Assembly (NCBI RefSeq): GCF_039555535.1
Contig: NZ_CP154630.1
Location: 1,873,001-1,937,000, forward strand
From: Stenotrophomonas maltophilia
GTDB lineage: Bacteria > Pseudomonadota > Gammaproteobacteria > Xanthomonadales > Xanthomonadaceae
Reading direction: 5' to 3'
DNA length: 64,000 nt
In this document: positions 43,345 through 52,378 of the stretch, piece by piece
Layout: each line of letters opens with the position of its first letter
Numbering within the stretch: the first letter of the stretch is position 1
The notes under the pieces: model-generated
Told to the model about the DNA's origin: nothing
What the model saw: only the letters and a program-made list of their open reading frames with translations
Databases searched by the model: none
Translations under genes and position numbers: made by a program

Positions 43345-43821
43345 TCAGTCGAACTCGCCCTCCGCCGATTCCAGTCGCTGCCGGTACGCCGCCCGGTGCT
43401 GGTACAGGCGCTGGCACTCGGCGGACCGGTGGATCCGGCTGGCCGGTTCGTTGGCCACCGAGTCGCACATCCGCGCGATGTGGTTGTTGGCCGCAAGCTC
43501 GGTGACGAAGAACACGGCAGTGACGCCGGTGCCGAGCAGCACGACATAGAGCAGGCGGCTGAGCCAGCGCGTGCGCTTGCGCTCGAAGTGCTGCTGGAGG
43601 GTCAGGTCGAAGCGGATGATGCTGAGCACGATCCAGATGATTGCGACGAGGAAGCAGATCGTGGGCAGCAGGCCGCGCCAGAGTCCTGCTTCGAACACCG
43701 ACTCGCTGTAATGGACCGCTGCGCCGGCACCGGCGATGGCGATCGCCAGTGCCCAGTTGCGGCCCAGCGAGAGCAGATCATCGAGCAGCTTTTCGCGGTT
43801 CTTGGTCGGTCCTGCTGCCAC
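43345..43821 (-). CDS. membrane protein of unknown function
   Basis: The protein has 158 residues with a GTG start preceded by AAGGA. Three or four membrane segments are visible (NWALAIAIAGAGAAVHY, LLPTICFLVAIIWIVLSIIR, LSRLLYVVLLGTGVTAVFFV), followed by a charged C-terminal tail with two Cys. Function unknown. Confidence 0.65.
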   Translation of the reverse strand: MAAGPTKNREKLLDDLLSLGRNWALAIAIAGAGAAVHYSESVFEAGLWRGLLPTICFLVAIIWIVLSIIRFDLTLQQHFERKRTRWLSRLLYVVLLGTGVTAVFFVTELAANNHIARMCDSVANEPASRIHRSAECQRLYQHRAAYRQRLESAEGEFD

Positions 43822-43913
43822 GGTGGTTCCTTCTGCCTGCTGCGACCGGCGACGGACTGCCGCAGGTCATGCAGATGGTGGAGCATCGCTGCAGTGATGA
43901 GAAGCCCGCCCGC

Positions 43914-45152
43914 TCAGCATCCACCTGCGCGTGCACGGATCCAGCGCCGGTAGCGGCGAGCCCGGCATTTGCCGGCGGCCTGCGCCAGCAACAGCGCCCA
44001 CGCCGGCGAGACGCCGGGCGCAGTGGGGCGGCGCTGGCTGAGCCGACCCAGTTGGTATTTCACTGCCGCCATGTGTGCGCTGGCCGCCAGCGGCTTGCTG
44101 CGCCAGTTGATGTTGCGCAACGCCGGTACCGGGTCGCGGCCCTGCTGCCAGTGCTGCGGCAGATCCGGCTCGATCGCCAGCGCGGTGGCGATGCCGACCA
44201 TGGCCACGCCGCTGGCCAGCACCTGTTCTGCCACCTCGCGGCGGCGGATGCCGCCGGTGACCATCAGCGGCATCGTCGCCACCGTGGCGATCTCGCGCGC
44301 GAATTCGAGGAAGTACGCTTCGCGGGCCACGCTGCGTTCGTCGCGTGCGGCGCCGGTCATGGCCGGCATCTCATAGCTGCCGCCGGACAGTTCGACCAGA
44401 TCCACGCCGAGGGGCGCCAGCATCTCCACCACGGCGCGCGCGTCCTCGGGCGAGAAACCGCCGCGCTGGAAGTCGGCGGAGTTGAGCTTCACCGCCACTG
44501 CGAACGTAGGCGCCACGCTGGCGCGTACGCCCTGCACGATCTCCAGCAGCAGGCGCGCACGGTTGTCCAGGCTGCCGCCCCAGCGATCCTCGCGACGGTT
44601 CGACAGCGGCGACAGGAACTGGCTGAGCAGGTAGCCGTGCGCCGCATGGATCTCCACGCCGCTGAAACCGGCGCGTTCGGCCAGCTCGGCGCTGCGGATG
44701 AAGCGCGCGATCACTTCTTCAATGTCGGCTTCGCTAATCGCCTTTGGCGGCGCGAACTGCTTGGACAGCGCGCCCATGTCCAGTGGCACCGCCGAAGGTG
44801 CAAGGGCCGGTTGGCCAAGCGCGGCCGGCATCTGCCGACCGGGATGGTTGATCTGCATCCACATCTGCGCCCCCCGCGAGCGTGCTGTCCTTGCCCAGGC
44901 GCTGAAGCGGTCGAGATGGCGATCATCTTCCAGCACCACGCCGCCGGGGCCGGTCATGGCGCGGCCATCAACCATCACGTTGCCCGTGATGATCAGCCCG
45001 GCGCCGCCGTCGGCCCAGCGCTGGTACAACTGCAGCAGCGCTTCGGAGGGGGCGTGGTCGGCGTCGGCCATGTTCTCCTCCATCGCCGCCTTGGCGATGC
45101 GGTTGCGGATGAGGGCGCCGGAAGGCAGCGCCAAGGGCGAGAACAGCGACAT
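43914..45152 (-). CDS. NADH:flavin oxidoreductase of the old yellow enzyme family
   Basis: The protein has 412 residues. It starts MSLFSPLALPSGALIRNRIA and shows AWARTARSRGAQMWMQINHP, GFSGVEIHAAHGYLLSQFLS, PLSNRREDRWGGSLDNR and the FMN-binding end PLMVTGGIRRREVAEQVL. The His pair of the family active site is present in the HAAHGYL motif. It reduces activated alkenes or similar electrophiles with FMN. It is divergent from the MerR regulator and shares a palindrome with it. Confidence 0.85.
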   Translation of the reverse strand: MSLFSPLALPSGALIRNRIAKAAMEENMADADHAPSEALLQLYQRWADGGAGLIITGNVMVDGRAMTGPGGVVLEDDRHLDRFSAWARTARSRGAQMWMQINHPGRQMPAALGQPALAPSAVPLDMGALSKQFAPPKAISEADIEEVIARFIRSAELAERAGFSGVEIHAAHGYLLSQFLSPLSNRREDRWGGSLDNRARLLLEIVQGVRASVAPTFAVAVKLNSADFQRGGFSPEDARAVVEMLAPLGVDLVELSGGSYEMPAMTGAARDERSVAREAYFLEFAREIATVATMPLMVTGGIRRREVAEQVLASGVAMVGIATALAIEPDLPQHWQQGRDPVPALRNINWRSKPLAASAHMAAVKYQLGRLSQRRPTAPGVSPAWALLLAQAAGKCRARRYRRWIRARAGGC

Positions 45153-45188
45153 CGGACAGCTCCAGGACAGGGGAATGGCGCTACGCTA

Positions 45189-45210
45189 ACCTTCAAGTTT
45201 TATTGAAGGT
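45189..45210. promoter_or_regulatory. MerR-type operator between divergent genes
   Basis: ACCTTCAA-GTTTTA-TTGAAGGT is a perfect 8-bp inverted repeat with a 6-base spacer, the shape of MerR/SoxR-family sites. It lies 37 bases from the old-yellow-enzyme start and 32 from the MerR start. Confidence 0.75.
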
Positions 45211-45241
45211 CAATGGGTTCCGATGTCGAGGATTCAGGCGG

Positions 45242-45721
45242 ATGAAGATCGGTGAGCTGGCCCGGCGCACGGGCCTGGCGGCGTCACGCATCCGCTTCTA
45301 TGAGGAGGCAGGGTTGCTGGTCGTCCAGCGGCAGGCCAACGGCTACCGCGACTATCAGGAGCAGGCGGTGCTGCTGCTGGAACTGATTACCGGTGCGCAG
45401 CGCGCCGGCTTCAGCCTGGAGGAGATACGCGCCCTGCTGCCGCCAGACATGGGCCAGTGGCAGCACGACGCATTGATCTCGATGCTGCAGCAGAAGGTGG
45501 CCGACATCGAGGCGCTGCAGTTGCGGCTGGTACAGAGCCGGACGCACCTGCTGGCCCTGATCGAGGACATCCAGGCGCGGCCGGACGGGATTGACTGCGC
45601 GGCCAACTCGCGGCGGGTATTGGACCGTGTGAAACGTGGCGAGCTGGCGCGACCGACGCTTGCAGCCGGCGACGTGGCAATGCTGCGGCCGGGACGCCGC
45701 CGCCGCATGGGCAGCGGCTGA
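45242..45721 (+). CDS. MerR-family transcriptional regulator
   Basis: The protein has 159 residues from the ATG at 45242. The winged helix reads MKIGELARRTGLAASRIRFY, EEAGLLVVQRQANGYRDY; the central coil carries an EIRALLP motif. Only one Cys is present (IDCAANSRR), so it is not a classic metal sensor. It probably senses an electrophile or aromatic compound and activates the divergent flavin oxidoreductase. Confidence 0.85.
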   Translation: MKIGELARRTGLAASRIRFYEEAGLLVVQRQANGYRDYQEQAVLLLELITGAQRAGFSLEEIRALLPPDMGQWQHDALISMLQQKVADIEALQLRLVQSRTHLLALIEDIQARPDGIDCAANSRRVLDRVKRGELARPTLAAGDVAMLRPGRRRRMGSG

Positions 45722-45737
45722 CGACCCGGCGCCGTGT

Positions 45738-46946
45738 TCAGTGGCTGCCGGCGGTGGCCTTGCGCTTCCTGTCCAGCATCACCGCCACGCACCACAGCAG
45801 CAGGCCGCCGATGGCAGTGGCGGCACCGACATAGCCGGTGCTGGCCGGGCTGAAGCCGGCACTGATCGCCATGCCGCCCAGCCACGGCCCGAGCGCATTG
45901 GCGGTATTGAAGGCGGCATGGTTGGAGGCGGCGGCCAGGGTCTGTGCTTCGCCGGCCACGTCCATCAGGCGCGTCTGCAATACTGCGGCCAGCGCGCCCA
46001 TGGTGCCGACGGTGATGATCATCGGACCGATGGTCCACACCGATTGCGCGGCCAGCGGATACAGCAGCAGCATCACGATCGACCACAGCAGCACCACCGC
46101 GGCGGCCTTGAAGTGGAACTTGTCGACCAGCCAGCCACCGGCGATGTTGCCGATGATCGCGCCGATGCCGAACACGCCCACCGCCAGCGGCATCCACGAT
46201 TCGGCCACGCCGGTGACCTGCACCAGGGTCGGTGCCAGGTAGGTGAACACGCAGAACATGCCGGCGAAGCCAACGGCGCCGATCGCCAGCGCCAGCCACA
46301 CCTGGGTGGTGTTGAAGGCGCGCAGTTCGCGCATCGGCGAGGTACGAACCTCGTCCGGGTCCGGCAGCAGGAAGCGCGCGATCATCGCCACGGTGGCGAC
46401 GGCCAGCACGCTGACCAGGGCGAAGGCGGTGCGCCAGCTCAGCTGCTGGCCCAGCCAGGTGGTCAGCGGATTGCCGACCAGGATCGCGATCGACAGGCCC
46501 AGCAACACGCGCGACATCGCCTGGCCGCGCTGGCCGGCAGGGCTGATCGCGGCGGCCACCAGCATCGCCACGCCGAAGTAGGCGCCATGCGGCAGGCCGG
46601 CGACGAAACGCGCAATGAGCATCGTGCCGTAGTTCGGCGCCAGTGCGCTGGCCAGGTTGCCGACGGCATAGAAGCCCATCAGTGCCAGCAGCAGCTTGCG
46701 GCGAGGGAAGCTGGCGCCGACGAAGGCGAGGATCGGGGCGCCGACGACCACGCCGATGGCGTAGGCGCTGATCAGGTGGCCGACCTGGGTTTCGGAAATC
46801 GACAGGCCGCGGCTGATCTCCAGCATCAGGCCCATGCTGGCGAATTCACTGGTGCCGATGGCGAAGCCGCCCAGCGACAGGGCAAGGATGATCAGGGTGC
46901 GCTGACGGGGCGTCAGCCGCGCAGCCAGGGAAGAGTTGGGGCTCAT
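45738..46946 (-). CDS. MFS transporter (AraJ/YdhP-like)
   Basis: The protein has 402 residues from the ATG at 46946. Twelve membrane segments are expected; the family motif GTSEFASMGLMLEISRGLSI is near the start and the loop sequence GASFPRRKLLL is between helices 2 and 3. It resembles AraJ/YdhP-type drug:H+ antiporters. The substrate is unknown. It is convergent with the MerR gene. Confidence 0.85.
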   Translation of the reverse strand: MSPNSSLAARLTPRQRTLIILALSLGGFAIGTSEFASMGLMLEISRGLSISETQVGHLISAYAIGVVVGAPILAFVGASFPRRKLLLALMGFYAVGNLASALAPNYGTMLIARFVAGLPHGAYFGVAMLVAAAISPAGQRGQAMSRVLLGLSIAILVGNPLTTWLGQQLSWRTAFALVSVLAVATVAMIARFLLPDPDEVRTSPMRELRAFNTTQVWLALAIGAVGFAGMFCVFTYLAPTLVQVTGVAESWMPLAVGVFGIGAIIGNIAGGWLVDKFHFKAAAVVLLWSIVMLLLYPLAAQSVWTIGPMIITVGTMGALAAVLQTRLMDVAGEAQTLAAASNHAAFNTANALGPWLGGMAISAGFSPASTGYVGAATAIGGLLLWCVAVMLDRKRKATAGSH

Positions 46947-47071
46947 GCGGGGCGCGATGGGGGCGGGGAGCCGGTCATTGTACTGCTGCACCGCAACAAG
47001 GGCAGCAGCACTCAGGGTAAATCAGCGTTTGATCGGTGACACGTTCGCCCACCGGCCACCGCGCGGCGCGA

Positions 47072-47491
47072 TCAGATGCCCAGCGCTGCCCGGGCGTGCG
47101 CATACTTGCCGCGCAGGCGCCCGGCCGTCGCCGCGTCGAGCATCGCCAGGCGCTGCGGATCGGCGTTGTCATCCAGATCGGCCTGCTTCACCTTCAGTGC
47201 CAGCGGGTGGGCGGCAATGCGCGCGTAGTAGCTGTCCGCGTCGGGGGCCGCGTCGCGGTTGAGCAGGTGCACCGCCTCGCGCAGCGGGGCGGGAAAGACC
47301 TCGATCTGTGCGGCAAACGCCGGGCAGTCTTCGGCTACGTCATGCAGCCAGGCCACCACTTCGGCGTCATCGTCGCCGCGCACCGCGGCCGCCACCCGCG
47401 CCACATGGCAGATGTAAGGCTGGCCGGCCTTGTCCGTCTGGCCCGCGTGGGCCTCGGTGGCCAGCGTGCGTGCAAGTGCTACCCAGTCCAT
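47072..47491 (-). CDS. HD-domain phosphohydrolase
   Basis: The protein has 139 residues. The HD signature is visible in AGQPYICHVARVAAAV and VVAWLHDVAED with a later KQADLDDNAD, an arrangement found in single-domain RelA/SpoT-like hydrolases and other HD proteins. The substrate may be (p)ppGpp or another phosphate ester. It stands alone. Confidence 0.75.
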   Translation of the reverse strand: MDWVALARTLATEAHAGQTDKAGQPYICHVARVAAAVRGDDDAEVVAWLHDVAEDCPAFAAQIEVFPAPLREAVHLLNRDAAPDADSYYARIAAHPLALKVKQADLDDNADPQRLAMLDAATAGRLRGKYAHARAALGI

Positions 47492-47621
47492 TGCAGTCTC
47501 CTTGGATATCCGCAGACAGTTTCGCGCAGAAACCGTAGCGCTTGTGCATACGCCGATGACACTGCGATGGGCATCATGGCGGGGCAGGGGACGCAGTGTT
47601 GCCCCGACAAGGAGGAATGCG

Positions 47622-47879
47622 ATGCAGGAATTCAGGCATGTGCTGGAAACCCGTGGCCGCTATCAGCTGGTAGCAGTGTCCTACGAGCCGGTGTACGCTC
47701 CGGGCGATGTGGTCGGCCATGCGGTCGTCGCCGACGATGGGGATCGTCTGACCGACCTGGTATCACTGGCCGAAGCGCGCCAACTGCTGTTGCAGCGGGT
47801 GCGTGAAGAGGGCGAAGAGCCCGGGCTGGAGAACGAAAACAACCTGCGGAAGAAGGCGTCGCGCTGGCGCCGCCGCTAG
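47622..47879 (+). CDS. hypothetical small protein
   Basis: The protein has 85 residues from the ATG at 47622, preceded by GGAGGAATGCG. The sequence (MQEFRHVLETRGRYQLVAVS ... ASRWRRR) has no signal peptide and ends in a basic tail. Unrecognised. It sits just upstream of virD4 on the same strand but is not a known T4SS part. Confidence 0.55.
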   Translation: MQEFRHVLETRGRYQLVAVSYEPVYAPGDVVGHAVVADDGDRLTDLVSLAEARQLLLQRVREEGEEPGLENENNLRKKASRWRRR

Positions 47880-47915
47880 GCCGTCGCGCCCTCGTGCGCA
47901 TCATGGAGGATTCGG

Positions 47916-49595
47916 GTGTTGCCCAGTAAGAAGTATCTGCTCATCGCCATCGTCACGCTGGCGACCCTGCTGCTTGGTTTCGTGTTTTCCGGCTACCTGA
48001 CCCTGTTGTTCCTGGGGTTGGACACCAAGCTGTTCACCTGGAACACGTACTACCAGTACTACCACGCCATCGGCCAACCGCAGGTTGCGCCGTTCGTGGG
48101 CAAGATCAAGTGGGCCGGCTACGTGGGCTTCGGCTTGCCGCTGCTGGTCCTGCTGGTGACCGGTCTGGTGCTGCTGCTGAAGAAGGACAAGCGCTCGCTG
48201 CATGGCGACGCGCGTTTCGCCACCGGCGCCGACCTGTCCAGGCATGGCATGTTCAAGAAGACCGGCCAGAGCATCGTGGTCGGCAGCCATGGCGGCAAAC
48301 TGGTGCGGCTGGATGGTCAGCAGTTCGTGATTCTTGCGGCACCCACCCGTTCAGGCAAGGGCGTGGGCGTGGTCATCCCGAACCTGCTGGAATACGGCGA
48401 ATCGCTGGTGGTGCTGGACATCAAGCAGGAGAACTTCGACCTGACCAGCGGCTGGCGCGCCAGCCAGGGCCAGGAGATCTACCTGTTCAATCCCTTCGCC
48501 GAGGATCGGCGCACGCACCGCTGGAACCCGCTCAGCTATGTCTCCGATGATCCGGCATTCCGGGTGTCGGACCTGATGAGCATCGCCGCGATGCTGTATC
48601 CGGACGGCGCCGAGGACCAGAAGTTCTGGGTCAGCCAGGCGCGCAACGCGTTCATGGCCTTCACCCTGTATCTGTTCGAAAACTGGGACGACGAGCGCAG
48701 CAGCGGCTTCCCGGGCGGCTCGGGCACGCCGACGCTGGGTTCTGTCTACCGGTTGTCATCCGGCGATGGCACCGATCTGAAGAAGTACCTCAAGGCCTTG
48801 TCGGAGCGTTCGTTCCTCAGTGGCAACGCGCGATCGGCGTTCGCCAACATGCTGTCCCAGGCCGACGAGACCTTCGCCTCGATCCTGGGCACCTTCAAGG
48901 AACCGCTCAATCCCTGGATCAACCCGGTGCTGGACAAGGCCACCAGCAGCAACGACTTCCTGCTGACCGACGTGCGCAAGAAGAAGATGACCATCTACAT
49001 CGGCATCCAGCCGAACAAGCTGGCCGAGAGCCGGCTGATCATCAACCTGTTCTTCAGCCAGCTGATCAACCTCAACACCAAGGAACTGCCCAAGTCCAAC
49101 CCGGACCTGAAGTACCAGTGCCTGCTGCTGATGGACGAATTCACCTCGATCGGCAAGGTCGAGATCATCGCCTCGGCGGTGTCCTACATGGCCGGTTACA
49201 ACATCCGCCTGCTGCCGATCATCCAGAGCATGTCCCAGCTCGATGCCACCTACGGCCGGGAAGTCTCGCGCACGATCATCACCAACCACGCGCTGCAGAT
49301 CCTGTACGCGCCGCGCGAGCAGCAGGACGCCAACGACTATTCGGACATGCTGGGCTACACCACCATCCGCAAGAAGAACGTCACGCACGCCCGCGAGAAG
49401 ACCCACAGCTTCACCGAGGAGCGGCGGGCACTGATGCTGCCGCAGGAGCTGAAGGCGATGGGGCCGGACAAGGAAGTGTTCCTGTACGAGGGCATACCGC
49501 ATCCGGTGAAGTGCGACAAGATCCGCTACTACAAGGATCGCTACTTCACCTCGCGGCTGCTGCCGAAAGTCGACGTTCCAATGCTTAACGTCTAA
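47916..49595 (+). CDS. virD4: VirD4 coupling protein of the X-T4SS
   Basis: The protein has 559 residues with a GTG start and GGAGG upstream. Two N-terminal membrane segments (LLIAIVTLATLLLGFVFSGY and GFGLPLLVLLVTGLVLLL) anchor it. Walker A is APTRSGKGVG near residue 142 and Walker B is LLLMDEFTS near 403; the order and length match the X-T4SS VirD4 that recruits XVIPCD effectors. It lacks extra domains. The 424-base gap to virB7 may hold a separate promoter. Confidence 0.9.
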   Translation: MLPSKKYLLIAIVTLATLLLGFVFSGYLTLLFLGLDTKLFTWNTYYQYYHAIGQPQVAPFVGKIKWAGYVGFGLPLLVLLVTGLVLLLKKDKRSLHGDARFATGADLSRHGMFKKTGQSIVVGSHGGKLVRLDGQQFVILAAPTRSGKGVGVVIPNLLEYGESLVVLDIKQENFDLTSGWRASQGQEIYLFNPFAEDRRTHRWNPLSYVSDDPAFRVSDLMSIAAMLYPDGAEDQKFWVSQARNAFMAFTLYLFENWDDERSSGFPGGSGTPTLGSVYRLSSGDGTDLKKYLKALSERSFLSGNARSAFANMLSQADETFASILGTFKEPLNPWINPVLDKATSSNDFLLTDVRKKKMTIYIGIQPNKLAESRLIINLFFSQLINLNTKELPKSNPDLKYQCLLLMDEFTSIGKVEIIASAVSYMAGYNIRLLPIIQSMSQLDATYGREVSRTIITNHALQILYAPREQQDANDYSDMLGYTTIRKKNVTHAREKTHSFTEERRALMLPQELKAMGPDKEVFLYEGIPHPVKCDKIRYYKDRYFTSRLLPKVDVPMLNV

Positions 49596-50019
49596 TTCAC
49601 GTCGTTAAATTTGTGACGTAGATTCATATTCACTGACGTGAAAACGTGAGTTGAGTCAAGAATTCGGCATTTGTTCATAGATTTTCAGACTTGTCTGACA
49701 TGGAATTGACGCGTGGTTGTGCGACCCTGTGCATGCCGTTCAGAAATGTGTGATGGATGGCAGATGTTGTAGAGCAGGGTGGCCAGGAGTTTGTGCCATG
49801 AAACATGGATGGTTTCGACGTTGGTGAGGTATGCGGGTGTGTCGCCGGGAGTGTCTGGCGGCCCCGCGACTTGGTTGGCAGCCGTTGGCTGCAGGGGAGC
49901 CGGAGTGGGTGTGCTGCCAGTCAGTGCGTCGCTCCGATTCCGGCGTGCGCGACGCAGCGCCGGACGACCAGGGGACCAATGCTCGGGACTGCTTTTTCGT
50001 ACGTCAAAGTGAAGCCCGT
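49596..50019 (+). promoter_or_regulatory. virD4-virB7 intergenic region with palindrome and repeats
   Basis: This 424-base gap has no convincing gene. Visible elements are a perfect repeat TCAGAC-TT-GTCTGA (49685-49698), two adjacent ACGTGA copies around 49636-49650, and a TTGACG at 49706 that could be a -35. It is a likely promoter/operator region for the virB7-virB6 run. No exact CpxR GTAAA-N5-GTAAA site of the Xanthomonas type was found. Confidence 0.5.
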
Positions 50020-50466
50020 ATGAATCAGGCGTTTATCGCGAAAATGTCCATCGCCGCAGTGGCGGCGTTGATGGTGGCCGGTTGCGCCACCAAGTCCGCT
50101 CCCGATTTTGGAGGCCGCTGGAAGCCGGTGAACCGCTTTGCTGCGGAAACCACCGAGATCCCGCTGTACTCCAGCTACGTCTACCAGGCCTCGCCGATGG
50201 ATGGCACGCTCAAAGCCATGCTCGAGCGCTGGGCCAAGGATTCCGGACGCACGCTGGATTACCGCCTGAGCTCGGACTTCACCCTGTACGGCGCGGTCTC
50301 CAACATCGGCACCACCAACGCTCAGCAGGCCGTGATCGATCTGACGGCGGCCTATGCAGCGCAGGGCATCTCCGTCTCCATCGTTGGCAACCAGATCGTT
50401 GTGCAGAGCGCTGGCTCGACGCCGACCGCGTCGGCACAGGGCGCTGATTCCAACAGCGGCACCTGA
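50020..50466 (+). CDS. virB7: VirB7 lipoprotein with N0-like domain
   Basis: The protein has 148 residues from the ATG at 50020. The lipobox is VAGC in FIAKMSIAAVAALMVAGCAT. The C-terminal part, from about residue 45 (TTEIPLYSSYVYQASPMDGT, LERWAKDSGRTLDYRLSSDF, NIGTTNAQQAVIDLTAAYAA), is the extra N0-type domain that marks X-T4SS VirB7. It builds the outer rim of the core complex with VirB9 and VirB10. Confidence 0.9.
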   Translation: MNQAFIAKMSIAAVAALMVAGCATKSAPDFGGRWKPVNRFAAETTEIPLYSSYVYQASPMDGTLKAMLERWAKDSGRTLDYRLSSDFTLYGAVSNIGTTNAQQAVIDLTAAYAAQGISVSIVGNQIVVQSAGSTPTASAQGADSNSGT

Positions 50467-50555
50467 GTCCACCTCGAAATCATCGAACGTGCCGCTCCCC
50501 GCGCCTGTCGCAGGGGTGCCACGCCCATTGATGTTTCAGCAGTACGGAAGAATCC

Positions 50556-51602
50556 ATGTTCCGCAAGAAGGATCCCGGCAATAGTCCCAAGGTCGAGCAG
50601 TCGGTCGCCAAGGCGGTCAGCTACGAGATCACCGTGGCCGACATGGCGCGTCGTAGTGAGCGCCGTGCCTGGTGGGTCGCCACCGGCTCATTGCTGATGT
50701 CGCTGGCACTGGCTGGCGGCTACTACTACATGCTGCCGCTGAAGGAGAAGGTGCCGTTCCTGGTGATGGCCGATGCCTACACGGGTACCGCTACTGTGGC
50801 GCGCCTGAGGGGTACGTTCCAGGGCGAGACGATCACCACCAATGAGGCGGTCAACCGCAGCAATGTCGCCCAGTACGTGCTGGCGCGCGAGTCGTACGAC
50901 TCCGCAGTGATGGGGTTGCGCGACTGGGAGCTGGTGTTCGTCATGTCCAGTGATGCCGTCGCCGCAAGCATGAAGCAGCGCTATGCCAGCAACAATCCGC
51001 AGAATCCGTTCGTGATGTACGGCCGGGGCAAGGCGATCAGGGTCAAGATCCTCAGCATTACCCCGCTGGGCGTGCAGGCGAACGGCAGCTTCCGTGGCGC
51101 GTCCGTGCGCATCCAGCGCAGCCTGCTCGACAAGCGCAGCGGTGCATCGACCTATCTGGACAACCAGCTGGTCACCATGCGCTTCCAGTACAACCAGAAT
51201 CTGGCGCTCTCCGAACAGGACCGCGTGCTCAATCCATTGGCGTTCCAGGTCACGGAGTACCGTGTCGACAACGACTATGCGCGCGGCGTGCCCGTGCCGG
51301 ATGACGGTGCCATGCAGCAACAGGCCCAGGATGCTGCGCAACAGGCACAGCTCGCTGCACAGCAGGCGCAGGGCATGTACGTTCCGAACAATCCGGCCGC
51401 TGCCACCATGATCGATCCCGCCACCGGTCAGCCTGTCGCAGTGCCGGCCAGTGGGCAGATGCAGCCGATGCAGGGTGCGCCCATGCAGGGGCAGCCGGTC
51501 CAGGGGCAGCCGATGCCGGGGCAGGGCGCGCCGGGACAGCCGGCAATGATGCCGGCACCGAACCATTCCACCGGAAATGCTGATGGAGCAAGCAACCGAT
51601 GA
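50556..51602 (+). CDS. virB8: VirB8 inner-membrane assembly protein
   Basis: The protein has 348 residues. One membrane helix (AWWVATGSLLMSLALAGGYY) precedes the periplasmic NTF2-like domain (TTNEAVNRSNVAQYVLARES, YDSAVMGLRDWELVF, VTMRFQYNQNLALSEQDRVL, NPLAFQVTEYRVD). A 100-residue Gln/Met/Pro/Gly-rich tail with repeated GQPMQG-like units is unusual beside canonical VirB8. It ends with the start codon of virB9 (4-base overlap). Confidence 0.9.
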   Translation: MFRKKDPGNSPKVEQSVAKAVSYEITVADMARRSERRAWWVATGSLLMSLALAGGYYYMLPLKEKVPFLVMADAYTGTATVARLRGTFQGETITTNEAVNRSNVAQYVLARESYDSAVMGLRDWELVFVMSSDAVAASMKQRYASNNPQNPFVMYGRGKAIRVKILSITPLGVQANGSFRGASVRIQRSLLDKRSGASTYLDNQLVTMRFQYNQNLALSEQDRVLNPLAFQVTEYRVDNDYARGVPVPDDGAMQQQAQDAAQQAQLAAQQAQGMYVPNNPAAATMIDPATGQPVAVPASGQMQPMQGAPMQGQPVQGQPMPGQGAPGQPAMMPAPNHSTGNADGASNR

Positions 51603-52378
51603 GTAGTCGAAAAATCAGGGGAAGCGCGTGGGCGCTGCTGTCGTTGCTGTCGCTGGTGTTTTCCAGCGCGGCGATGGCGCAGGCAGTTGACCACTACGAG
51701 TATGAGAAGGACCGCATCTACCCGGTTCGCACCGGCCTGGGCCTCACCACCCAGATCGAGCTGAGCCCGAACGAGAAGATCCTCGACTACAGCACCGGCT
51801 TCAGCAGCGGCTGGGAACTCACCCGTCGCGAGAACGTGTTCTATCTCAAGCCGAAGAACGTCGACGTCGACACCAACATGATGGTGCGTACCGAGACCCA
51901 TTCGTACATTTTCGAGCTGAAAGTCGTTGCCACCGACTGGCGCCAGCTTGAGCAGGCCCGTCGCGCCGGCGTGCAGTACAAGATCGCCTTCGTCTATCCG
52001 AATGACACTGTGTTCGGGCCTGCCCAGGCAGCGGTCGAGGAAGAGGCGCAGCCGCTGCTGAGCACCGAGCTGGCCAAGGACCGCCAATACAACTTCAACT
52101 ACTCCTATTCGACCAGCAAGGCGAAGAAGATGGGGTGGCTGATCCCGGTCAACGCCTACGACGATGGCCGTTTCACCTATCTGAAACTGCCCAACTCGCC
52201 CGAATACAAGACCGGCATCTTCCCGGCCGTGTTCGGTCGCGAGAAGGAGTACGGCGAGGATTTCGTGGTCAACACCACGGTTGAGGGCAATACGCTGATC
52301 GTGCACGGGACCTACCCGTACCTGGTCATCCGCCACGGCGACTTCGTCGTCGGCCTGCGAAGGAATGTGAAGAAATGA
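51599..52378 (+). CDS. virB9: VirB9 core-complex protein
   Basis: The protein has 259 residues with a signal peptide (SAWALLSLLSLVFSSAAMAQ). N-terminal beta domain motif DRIYPVRTGLGLTTQIELS and C-terminal NFNYSYSTSKAKKMGWLIPV are conserved. It overlaps virB8 and virB10 by 4 bases, so the three core genes are coupled. Confidence 0.9.
   Translation: MSSRKIRGSAWALLSLLSLVFSSAAMAQAVDHYEYEKDRIYPVRTGLGLTTQIELSPNEKILDYSTGFSSGWELTRRENVFYLKPKNVDVDTNMMVRTETHSYIFELKVVATDWRQLEQARRAGVQYKIAFVYPNDTVFGPAQAAVEEEAQPLLSTELAKDRQYNFNYSYSTSKAKKMGWLIPVNAYDDGRFTYLKLPNSPEYKTGIFPAVFGREKEYGEDFVVNTTVEGNTLIVHGTYPYLVIRHGDFVVGLRRNVKK

Noticed and set aside
43641..45206. A 521-codon open frame on the plus strand
   Set aside because: It is antisense to the old yellow enzyme and overlaps the MerR operator.
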